Source: [Clostridium] innocuum
Lineage (GTDB): Bacteria > Bacillota_I > Bacilli_A > Erysipelotrichales > Erysipelotrichaceae
DNA: 64,000 nucleotides
Direction of reading: 5' to 3'
Assembly: GCA_012317185.1 (NCBI GenBank)
Contig: CP048838.1
Span: 2,790,001 to 2,854,000 of the forward strand
Shown here: piece after piece, positions 51,665-59,748 of the stretch
Layout: each line of letters opens with the position of its first letter
Position numbering within the stretch: position 1 is the stretch's first letter
Program-made: the position numbers and the translations under genes
Notes under the pieces: model-generated
What the model saw: the letters and a program-made list of their open reading frames with translations, nothing else
Told to the model about the DNA's origin: nothing
The model's database searches: none

Positions 51665-52384
51665 CTAATATTCTTCCGGTATTGCGATATAACCGCTGTG
51701 CTTGAAGGCCTCCGTCTGCAGCTCCCTGACAATGGATACCCCTGCACTTGTCCCAATACGCAACGCTCCACTGGAAACCATTTTTTTGAATGTACGTGCA
51801 TCCCGTATTCCTCCGGAGGCTTTTACCTTGACTGCGGTACCGACACACCTGCGCATCAGTGCCACATCCTCTGCAGTAGCTCCTGCGCTTCCAAAGCCGG
51901 TTGAGGTTTTCACAAAATCCGGTTTGACAGCCACCGCAATTTTACACATCTGTTTGATTTCATCCTTTGTCAGATAACAGGTTTCCAAAATGACCTTGCA
52001 CAGCTTTCCATTGTTTCTGCATACCGTGACGATTTGCTGCATTTCCTCTTTTACATACTCCCAGTTTCCGGCCTTAACTTCAGTTAAATTGATCATGTAA
52101 TCAATTTCATCCGCTCCGTTTTGTATGGCATCCTCCGCTTCAAACACCTTGGCAGCGATTGTTGTCTGTCCCAGCGGAAAGCCGATTGCAGCTCCCACAT
52201 GAACATCACTGTCCCGTAAGTATTCCGCACATAATGCGGTTTGTGAGGAATTGATGGCTGCCATCGCGAAATGATATTCTCTGGCTTCCTTACACAGCTT
52301 TTCCATCTGTTTGCGTGTTGCATCTGCTTTGACATAGGTATGATCAATCATCCCTGCCAGCTCTTCTACTGTCCATCGTTTCAT
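51665..52384 (-). CDS. deoC: Deoxyribose-phosphate aldolase
   Basis: A class I aldolase of 239 aa cleaving 2-deoxyribose-5-phosphate to acetaldehyde and glyceraldehyde-3-phosphate. IDHTYVKADAT at the start, GFPLGQT, GADEIDYMINL, the Schiff-base Lys in DFVKTSTGFG and the second Lys in VKVKASGGIRD are all present. It is separated from the T-box leader by 120 bp and transcribed alone. Confidence 0.96.
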   Translation of the reverse strand: MKRWTVEELAGMIDHTYVKADATRKQMEKLCKEAREYHFAMAAINSSQTALCAEYLRDSDVHVGAAIGFPLGQTTIAAKVFEAEDAIQNGADEIDYMINLTEVKAGNWEYVKEEMQQIVTVCRNNGKLCKVILETCYLTKDEIKQMCKIAVAVKPDFVKTSTGFGSAGATAEDVALMRRCVGTAVKVKASGGIRDARTFKKMVSSGALRIGTSAGVSIVRELQTEAFKHSGYIAIPEEY

Positions 52385-52528
52385 AAGTATCTCCTATCCA
52401 GAAAAGTCCTGCCTTTTCTTATTGATATATCACACCCCTGTTGTTACCTAGAAGGAAGGGGGATCCTGTAGATGAAATGCTTACTTCAATGCGATATGCT
52501 GATTTCAATTCTTATAAATCTAAGCATT

Positions 52529-54189
52529 TTACTTCGCCAGCATAATTACGCAGGTTTTCTTATAAAAAGCAATCCCATATCCTATAATATCCGTATATCC
52601 TCTTTCCTGTAAACCATCGATATAGTTCATTTCCCTGATCTGATGACATGCTTTTTGTGCGGTTATTTCTATATCCTTTTCTTTTGTTGCAACCTTAACT
52701 TCAAGCACAAGTCCTCTTTTTTTCTTATAAGCCGGTAGTACCATGATATCACTACGGCCATTACCGGTTTCCTGATTGGATACGATTTGATAATCACTGA
52801 GCATACCGACCAACATTCCATGATAAAATTTTTCATCATAATCGAAATAGCTTATGGATTTAAACAATATGGTATTCAAAACTTCATTTGCGGTTTCCAC
52901 ATCTTCTTTCATGAATGCATCAACCAATGTTCTGCTCTTTGCTTTAACCTGCTCCTGAAACCATTCTTCAAATATCAAGGTATAGATTCGGTTGATTTCC
53001 TTATTCGGTATCATAAGCTGATATACTGCTTTATCTTTATCGACACACGCTATCGCTTTCAGATAGCCTGTGAACAGCAGAAAACTGTAAATGTTGTTTA
53101 TCTGATCCATCTCACGATAGGTTAGTTCATATCTTACCGTTTGTGTAATCCTTCCACCAGATGTCAGCGTATCAAAATCCGTTCTCATTTGTGAATCGGC
53201 TTTCTGAATGTATTGATATATAATATCATTCCCACTCGTATTCGCCCAGAAAGATTCCGGTACATCATTTCCCTGCAGGATTTTCAGCACATATTTCAGT
53301 ACGCTCCATGGATTGTATATCTCTTTGTTTCCAAACAGATAACCGTCACGCCATGGGCGGGCAGCGCCTACCACTCTTTTACGGTTTGTTCATATGATTT
53401 TAAATGATAGTACTCTAAAAGCTTTAGTGTTTCTTCCGGTGTGAACCCAAAGCAGGTACTGGATGGTTCTTCCGTAATGGAATACCCATTGAAATTATTT
53501 ACTCCTGTGAAAATACTCTCTTTCGCAATTCTCAAGCATCCGGTAAGGATTCCCTTCTCCAGAGCATCATTTGTTTTTAAAGCAGCACTGAATATACCGC
53601 TTAAAAAGTCTGCCATTTCATCATAATATCCGTTTAAATATGCACTTTGTAATGGAACATCATATTCATCTATTAAAAGAATCACATTCTTATGGTAATG
53701 CTGCTTCAGGCATACACAAAGAAATTTTAATGCATTCTGTAAGTCCACATCACTCTGTGTGCGGCGTGAGTAAGCGACAAGCTGCTCTTTATCGAAGGTG
53801 CTTACTTCCTCACTATCGAGTAATTCCTTATTATTTCTGACAATCTCCTGAATCAGGATTGCGAACATTGCTTTTTGATTTTCGAAAGAGACTTGTTTCA
53901 TATCTTTCAGAGTTATGAAGATGACCGGATACTGATTCTGATATCGTAGAATCTCTGCATCCTTTGTGATATGCAGACCATCAAAAAGATAAGCATTCTC
54001 CTTCTGCTTTAATGAGAAAAAATAATAAAGCATATTCATATTCAGAGTTTTACCAAAACGTCTGGGTCTTGTATATAATGCGACCTTTTCTTTGCACACA
54101 TCCTTTATAAACAGTGTCTTATCTACATAATAATATTCACCATCAATCAATTCTTTAAAACTTTCAATGCCAATTGGTATATGCTTCAT
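52529..54189 (-). pseudogene. AAA-ATPase/PD-(D/E)XK nuclease protein split by a 20-bp insertion
   Basis: The two frames 53368-54189 (273 aa) and 52529-53374 together give a normal-length (about 540 aa) member of the AAA_ATPase-like (PF09820) plus PDDEXK_9/DUF1703 family. The first holds Walker A TRPRRFGKTLNM and Walker B VILLIDEYDVPL; the second holds the nuclease core GRSDIMVLPAYKKKRGLVLEVKVA. Between KEW and DGYLFG a 20-bp GC-rich insert (53349-53368) adds a TAG stop and shifts the frame. Removing it restores WYDGY. No other defect is visible, so the gene is either freshly broken or decoded or edited in some unknown way. Family function is unknown. Confidence 0.85.
53349..53368. repeat. 20-bp GC-rich insertion, copy A
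   Basis: CGCCATGGGCGGGCAGCGCC (plus strand) sits between ...GTCA and TACC... Without it the flanks join as CATA (TATG in gene sense). It is 17 of 20 G or C in a gene near 35-40% GC. The same sequence occurs as copies B and C. Confidence 0.9.
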
Positions 54190-54334
54190 AGGTATCAGCT
54201 CCTGTAGCTATATTATATCACGGCAGCTGTGACAGATAAAAGAGAATTACGTTCTTTATGTTGGTACCACTATATTCTGATAGTAAGATATGCTACAATC
54301 TCTGTAGATATGGAAAAGTTAGGAGGTTCTTGTT

Positions 54335-55255
54335 ATGTATATTGTACGTCCCATTACAATGGAAACCCTCTGGGGAGATACACGTCTGCATGCCTATCAG
54401 GGAGATCGTGCTGCTCAGACGATTGGCTGTGTGTATACACTGAGTGGAATCGATGGAATCGACTGTGAAATTTATAATGAAAAGGAGGAAACAACCCTTC
54501 GCAGGGCAGTCAAGAAGAATCCTGCTGTCTTTGGTCTTGAAGATGGTGAGGAATTTCCTTTGATCATCGCTTTTGATTCCTGTGCACAGGATGTCAGCTT
54601 TCAGATTCATCCAACCGATACCTATGCAAAGGAGCAGCTGCAATTGCCCTATGGAAAAAGCGAGGCCTGGTATTTCATAGAGAAGCCAAGTGAAGGTTGG
54701 GTGTATGCCGAGAACAAAGCGGGTCACCGAGCAGTTGTTGAAGCTGCGCTGCAAAAGAGAGATTTTCATGGTGTCATCGATCACATACCCGTTTCTGAAA
54801 ATGACCTTGTGTATATCCGAAGCGGCATGATGCATGCCCTTACCGCAGGGTCCTTGATCTATGAGATTCAACAGTCCACCAACATCACCTACCGCTTATA
54901 TGATTATGAGCGAAAGGATATGCATGGTCATACAAGACCACTCCATGTGAAGGAAGCACTTGCGAATCTGGATTCCTCCCTGCATGTCCAAAAACAGAAC
55001 TTTTCAGAAGGAAGCAGCTTCGACCAGCGGGAGTTCTCTTTGCGACACCTCACCTTATCCGGCAGCTATACGAATCCATATTCCATCGCATCCGTGATAT
55101 CCGTGGTTTCCGGCAGTCTTCAGGTAGATACCTTTACCGTGTTACGGGGTGGTAGTATCCTTGTTATGCCAGAGGAATGCATTCAGCTTACAGGAAGTGC
55201 AGAATGCATCATTGCGGCAGCCCATCCGTATTGGAGAGCGCAGGATCAGGAATGA
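54335..55255 (+). CDS. manA: Mannose-6-phosphate isomerase, class I
   Basis: A cupin-type Zn enzyme of 306 aa interconverting mannose-6-phosphate and fructose-6-phosphate. The Zn site is in DVSFQIHPTDTYAKEQ and the downstream Glu and His (GKSEAWYFIE, GMMHALTAG), followed by IYEIQQSTNITYRLYDY. TAGGAGG lies 7 nt before the ATG. It stands alone on the plus strand with a bidirectional terminator after it. Confidence 0.94.
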   Translation: MYIVRPITMETLWGDTRLHAYQGDRAAQTIGCVYTLSGIDGIDCEIYNEKEETTLRRAVKKNPAVFGLEDGEEFPLIIAFDSCAQDVSFQIHPTDTYAKEQLQLPYGKSEAWYFIEKPSEGWVYAENKAGHRAVVEAALQKRDFHGVIDHIPVSENDLVYIRSGMMHALTAGSLIYEIQQSTNITYRLYDYERKDMHGHTRPLHVKEALANLDSSLHVQKQNFSEGSSFDQREFSLRHLTLSGSYTNPYSIASVISVVSGSLQVDTFTVLRGGSILVMPEECIQLTGSAECIIAAAHPYWRAQDQE

Positions 55256-55266
55256 AAGGAGCTACA

Positions 55267-55318
55267 AAAAACGTGTATATCAGAACTTTGGTTCCAGTAT
55301 ACACGTTTTCGTTTTTTA
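55267..55318. terminator. Bidirectional terminator between manA and the GNAT relic
   Basis: A 12-bp stem (55267-55278 with 55298-55309) with A- and T-runs on both sides. Confidence 0.85.
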
Positions 55319-55329
55319 TATTAGACCTC

Positions 55330-55887
55330 TTATAGCTTTCGCAGATAATAATTCTGATAAAGTGTGCCATCCCAGCCGACCAGCGACTCCTTTGATGGGG
55401 AAAATCCCATTTCCAGCAATACAGCCCTGCGTTTTTCTGCTTCCTGTACACATTTGGTTATAACCTGTGTACACTGAAAAAAATCACGGATATGCGGCAG
55501 AATCAAAGAAAGGATCTCTTGAAGACAGGATTGTTCTTCATATTTCCTTAAAAGATCAAGACGCAGTACAGCTGTATTGTCATAGGCGCCATTCGCCGAA
55601 CGTTTAAAAAGCTCCATCGTCCCGATTGCAGTCGAGGAAGTACAATCCAGAATACTCCAGCGAACAAACCCTTCTCTATGGTATTCCATAATCCAGTAAT
55701 TGATTGCCTGTTCCATTGGTATTCTGCTCGTATAATAAAAATCATCTTCACAATTATCACAATTGCAAAGAGCAACTGTTTTTGGATCGCTGTATACCTT
55801 TCATAAATCATTCACATCACTCTGTTTTACGAATCGAATACGATAATTTTCATTTTGATAGATAGGACATTGTCTATATGGATTCAT
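55330..55887 (-). pseudogene. GNAT-family N-acetyltransferase with nonsense mutation
   Basis: One continuous frame of 186 codons starts at 55887 (AGGAG 6 nt upstream) and is broken only by a TGA after residue 28 (VNDL-stop-KVYSDP). The rest reads as a GNAT acetyltransferase: EGFVRWSILDCTSSTAIGTMELF, then VLRLDLLRKYEEQSCLQEILSLIL and a C-terminal LLEMGFSPSKE segment. The 128-aa part from 55716 could be made from an internal ATG but lacks the N-terminal strand. Substrate unknown. Confidence 0.78.
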
Positions 55888-56381
55888 TGCATTCTCCTTT
55901 CTGTCACATAATTGTTATGCTTGTGACAAAACCATCATAACAAAAAAACTGCGACAGCGTTATGTCTCAGTTTTCATGAACTTCAGATTATTCACACATT
56001 GCATAGTAAATAAACATTATGGAAGTGCTACAATCAAACATGACTTCTTATAAAATGCAATTCCATATCCTACGATATCTGTATATTCTTTCTTTTGCAA
56101 ACCCTCCAGATACTGCTTTTCCTTTATCTGCTCACATGCCTGAACTGCTGCATGTTCCATCTCTTCCTCTTTTGAGGCTACTTTTAATTCCAGCAGGAAC
56201 CCCCGTTTCTTCTTATAGAACGGAAGCACCGCAAGATCGAACCTTCCCAACCCGGATTCCTGATTTGAAAGAATCTGATAGTTGTTCATTTGTTTTCAAT
56301 GCTGCACTGAAGATACCGTCAAGAAAATCAGTCATTTCTTCATAATAAGCATTTAAATACGCATTTTGCAAAGGTACATCA

Positions 56382-56401
56382 CGCCTTGGGCGGGCAGCGC
56401 C
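56382..56401. repeat. 20-bp GC-rich insertion, copy B
   Basis: CGCCTTGGGCGGGCAGCGCC, differing from copy A in one base. It lies between CATCA and TATTC, splitting the Walker B tyrosine codon (LIDE^YDVP) and creating TAG. Confidence 0.9.
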
Positions 56402-56771
56402 TATTCATCTATCAGAATAATTACTTTCTTCTGATAATGTTTATATAGACATTGACTTAAAAAGCGCAATCCATTTTTTAAGTCAGCAATGTTCACATCA
56501 CCTTCCTGATAGCATATGAGAAGTTTTTTATCAATATCATCCAGTCGCTCACTTGTAAGTAAATCCTTATATTTACCTGTCAGCTCCCGTATGATCACTT
56601 TGAAAATATCGATCTGATTCTGAAACCTGATATCCTTCATATCCTTAAGTGTTATCAGGATAACCGGATACTGATTTTGATATTGCACTGCAATCTTGTA
56701 TTTGGTAATGTTTGACCCGTTGAAAAGGTACGCGTTTTCTTTTTGTTTGATTGAGAAAAAATAATAGAGCA

Positions 56772-56790
56772 CGCCTGGGCGGGCAGCGCC
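56772..56790. repeat. 19-bp GC-rich insertion, copy C
   Basis: CGCCTGGGCGGGCAGCGCC, one base shorter than copies A and B. It lies between GAGCA and TACTC directly after the Walker A segment (GKTLNMS) and shifts the frame. Confidence 0.9.
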
Positions 56791-57008
56791 TACTCATGTT
56801 CAACGTTTTCCCGAATCTTCGCGGTCTAGTATACAGAACAACTTTTTCTTTCAGTACATCCTGAATAAACATGGTTTTATCTATGTAATAATATTGATGA
56901 TCGACCAATTCTTTAAAGTCTTCTACACCGATCGGCAAACGCTTCATGTCATCAGCTCCTTAATGGTATTATACCAAGTAATTGGAAAATCTCAATCCTG
57001 TTACTGGC

Positions 57009-58238
57009 CTATACTGTACCAAGCACAAGATGAAAGCTCACACTCCCCTGTTCCTGTGTCATAAAAATATCGCCATCCATTTTCTGCATCAGCTGTTTGC
57101 AAATATACAAGCCCAGACCGTTTCCTGCATGGTTGTTAACATTGTTTCCCCGGTAAAAGCTTTGAAAGATAGCACCGGCATCACTTTGCTCAATATAGGA
57201 GCCGGAATTTTCTAGTTTCAGTATACTGTGATGATCTTCTTCATAAAAGGATACGTGAATCCATTTTCCATCTCCGTATTTCATCGCATTATCAACAATA
57301 TTGCCAATAACTTCACGTAACCTTGTCAAGTCTGTATAGACCAGCTGATCCTTACAGAGGGATTGCTCATAGGATATCAGTGCCAGTTCAATGCGCTCCT
57401 GTTCCCGCCTCAGCAAGACTTCCACATCATGGAGATAGACCTCTTCCATATGTACATCAAAATCAAACAAATCTTCATTGCTCGTATGCATGATTTCCTT
57501 TACATACTGATCGATTTTATCACAATTTTCATACAGACGCTCACAGATCAGCTCTTCCGAATACAGGTGCTCCTTCATTGCGTCCGTATACAGGCGGATG
57601 TTGGAAAGTGGTGTCTTAATATCATGGGAAAGAGAGGCAATCATTGTCTGCTTTTCCTTCATCAGCGCTGTTTCTTTTTCCTCATGATGGCGCAGCTCCT
57701 CCTTCATCACATCAATTGCCCAGATAAATTTGCCGAAGAATCGATGCTTTTGCTGGGGCAGCTCATACGTGAAATCTCTGTTTTTCAAAGCTGTTGCCAT
57801 AGCCTCCATATTATGGAAGGGCTGTATGATCTGCCGGCGGATATAGAATAGAAGATAGACAACAAGCAATATGACACCAAGCAGGGTGGTATTGATAATC
57901 CAGAAGATTGAGGACGGTATGCGCTGTACGCGATAGGTAAAGCGATAGAAGCTGCCCTCCTGCTTTGCCGGAAGAAACACACTTCTTGTACGGGAGCGGT
58001 CCATATAGGATTGCATGGAGGTCTTCTTCAGTTCAAGCAGTTCAACCTGAATTTTTGATGAAGCAAGCTCATTCATCCGCTTTCCCTTCTCCAGCTCTTT
58101 TGCCATGCGATTGATTTCTACCAGTGCTTCATCCGGTATTGTTTCATCCCGCAGCTGTAAGAGTAGTCCGTTTAATCCTACCAGAAGCAGCAGAAGCAGT
58201 GCCGGGACAAGCACGGTCAGCCTATTCCATGCCTTCAT
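57009..58238 (-). CDS. Sensor histidine kinase
   Basis: A membrane kinase of 409 aa with TM helix 1 (about 9-27), an extracellular domain of ~85 residues, TM helix 2 (about 113-133), a HAMP-like linker, the phospho-acceptor motif SLSHDIKTPLSNIRLY, N-box NIVDNAMKYGDG and G-box GNGLGLYICKQLM. Its gene overlaps the response regulator by 17 nt. The pair is downstream of an ABC/FtsX exporter, so it may sense peptide antibiotics or envelope damage. Unlike BceS kinases it has a real extracellular loop. Confidence 0.93.
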   Translation of the reverse strand: MKAWNRLTVLVPALLLLLLVGLNGLLLQLRDETIPDEALVEINRMAKELEKGKRMNELASSKIQVELLELKKTSMQSYMDRSRTRSVFLPAKQEGSFYRFTYRVQRIPSSIFWIINTTLLGVILLVVYLLFYIRRQIIQPFHNMEAMATALKNRDFTYELPQQKHRFFGKFIWAIDVMKEELRHHEEKETALMKEKQTMIASLSHDIKTPLSNIRLYTDAMKEHLYSEELICERLYENCDKIDQYVKEIMHTSNEDLFDFDVHMEEVYLHDVEVLLRREQERIELALISYEQSLCKDQLVYTDLTRLREVIGNIVDNAMKYGDGKWIHVSFYEEDHHSILKLENSGSYIEQSDAGAIFQSFYRGNNVNNHAGNGLGLYICKQLMQKMDGDIFMTQEQGSVSFHLVLGTV

Positions 58239-58905
58239 AGCGGTAGCCTACTCCCCATACAGTAATCAGCCGCTTTGGATGACGCGGATCGGTTTCTATT
58301 TTTTCACGCAGTGTATTGACATGTGTCGTCAGCGTGGACAGCTCACTTTCAGAGGCATCTGTCCAGATTGAGGAAAATATATAGTCCTTACGCAGCGTTG
58401 TATGCTTTTTTCTCAGCAGCAGAATCAGCAGCTCAAACTCCTTTACCGAGAGGGCCAGCTGCTTTCCTTTCAATGTCACATTGCGACGCTCGATGTCTAC
58501 CAGAAGATCATCGTCCTTCAGCACATTGCGCTCCTCCTGCATTTCATAGCCTCTTCTCAGCTGAGCTTTAATTTTAGCCAGCATAACAGCCATGGCGAAG
58601 GGCTTTTCTACATAATCATCCGCTCCCAGCTCATAGCCCAGCAGCTGGTCACTTGTCTGTGTTCGTGCACTCATGATGATTATGGGAAGATTGCTGCTTT
58701 GTCTGGCCTGCGTACAAATGCGAAAGCCGTCCATGTCCGGCAGCATAATATCTACGAGAAGAAGACGCACCCTCTCCTGCTGTAAAAGAGTAAGTGCGTC
58801 ATTTCCCTGCTTTACACAGCGTGTCTGATATCCCTCATGCAACAGAAAACGCTCTAATACATCACGCAGCTCATCATTATCCTCAACAACAAGAATATCA
58901 ATCAT
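58222..58905 (-). CDS. OmpR-family response regulator
   Basis: A regulator of 227 aa with a receiver domain (acceptor Asp52 in LLLVDIMLPDMDG, Lys in DDYVEKPFA) and a C-terminal winged helix (SVKEFELLILLLRKKHTTLRKDYIFSSIW ... GVGYRYEGM). It is the partner of the overlapping histidine kinase. The ATG at 58905 (MIDILVVEDN) is preferred over a GTG two codons earlier. It starts 15 nt after the ABC ATPase stop. Confidence 0.94.
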   Translation of the reverse strand: MIDILVVEDNDELRDVLERFLLHEGYQTRCVKQGNDALTLLQQERVRLLLVDIMLPDMDGFRICTQARQSSNLPIIIMSARTQTSDQLLGYELGADDYVEKPFAMAVMLAKIKAQLRRGYEMQEERNVLKDDDLLVDIERRNVTLKGKQLALSVKEFELLILLLRKKHTTLRKDYIFSSIWTDASESELSTLTTHVNTLREKIETDPRHPKRLITVWGVGYRYEGME

Positions 58906-58920
58906 ACACACGCATCCCTT

Positions 58921-59682
58921 CTACCAGCCTTTTTCCATCAGCCAGCTGTATACCTTCTTTTCCCGTTCCTTCAGCTCATCCGCATGCCTCAGCACACCGA
59001 TATCGAGATTGCTTTCAATCTTACCATCATTGATATAGCAGATGCGTTGTGCATAGGAAGCCACCTTCACATCATGCGTTACCATCAGGATTGTCGTCCC
59101 CTGTTCATGTACCCTTGAAAACATATCCATGACTTCCTTTGCATTGGAGCTGTTTAACGCGCCTGTCGGTTCATCCGCAAACAGAATCTGCGGTTGGTTG
59201 ATCATTGCTCTGGCAATACAGGCACGCTGCAGCTCTCCGCCGCTTACCTCCTGAATGCTATGTCCTGCAATTGAGGTGATCTGAAACTTCCGCAGCAGCT
59301 CGTCCGCATAGGCATTGATTTCCTTATGCTCCCTTTTCTTTGCCATATAGCCGGGAAGTATCACATTATCATAAATGTTCAGGTTATTTAGAAAATGCAT
59401 CTGCTGGAAGATAAAGCCCATTTCATGCAGGCGCAGCTTCGCCATTTCCATTTCATTATACCTGCTGATTTCCTTATGGTCAAATTCCACGGTTCCCGAG
59501 TTGATATGATCCATACCGCTAATGGTATACAGCAGGGTGGATTTACCGCTGCCGCTTGGTCCCATGACGGCGATGAATTCTCCTTTGTGAATGGAAAGAT
59601 CCACATTGCGCAGGACATGATTCTGCTTTTTATTTACGACAAAGCTTTTGCATAGCTGTCTGACCTCTATTATTGTTTCCAT
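58921..59682 (-). CDS. ABC transporter ATPase, MacB/BceA type
   Basis: An ATPase of 253 aa with Walker A GPSGSGKSTLLY (about 40-51), Q-loop FIFQQMHFL, signature VSGGELQRACIARAM, Walker B ILFADEPTGALNSSN and H-loop VTHDVK. The LolD/BceA-like group works with FtsX permeases. It is encoded between its FtsX permease (67 bp upstream) and the two-component genes. AAGGAGGAG precedes the ATG. Confidence 0.94.
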   Translation of the reverse strand: METIIEVRQLCKSFVVNKKQNHVLRNVDLSIHKGEFIAVMGPSGSGKSTLLYTISGMDHINSGTVEFDHKEISRYNEMEMAKLRLHEMGFIFQQMHFLNNLNIYDNVILPGYMAKKREHKEINAYADELLRKFQITSIAGHSIQEVSGGELQRACIARAMINQPQILFADEPTGALNSSNAKEVMDMFSRVHEQGTTILMVTHDVKVASYAQRICYINDGKIESNLDIGVLRHADELKEREKKVYSWLMEKGW

Positions 59683-59748
59683 ACATATTCTCCTCCTTAT
59701 GAATCACTCCGTTGTATTTATATGCTTTTGATACGGTACCGAAAAATT

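Larger units (their letters stand above)
56017..56947 (-). pseudogene. AAA-ATPase/PD-(D/E)XK nuclease relic with two 20-bp insertions and an internal deletion
   Basis: A paralogue of the gene at 52529-54189. Starting at 56947 (AAGGAG before ATG), it reads through Walker A RPRRFGKTLNMS, is interrupted by insert C (56772-56790), continues to Walker B IILIDE, is interrupted by insert B (56382-56401), resumes YDVPLQNAYLNAYY and reaches AALKTN. From there it jumps directly to NNYQILSNQESGLGRFDLAVLPFYKKKRG, the C-terminal nuclease. About 240 codons are missing at that join, and the frame changes. The downstream 90-codon part has an open frame but is a fragment. Confidence 0.85.

Noticed and set aside
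34340..55887. Reassignment of TGA to tryptophan, since both the mtlD relic and the acetyltransferase have an in-frame TGA
   Set aside because: TGA is used as the normal stop in neighbouring genes (for example sdpR and sdpI overlaps), and the mtlD relic is also truncated, so both TGAs are best read as mutations.
53349..56790. The 20-bp insertion as a remnant of a known IS family
   Set aside because: There is no target duplication, no terminal repeat of a known family and no transposase; IS200/IS605 elements insert without duplication but are far longer.
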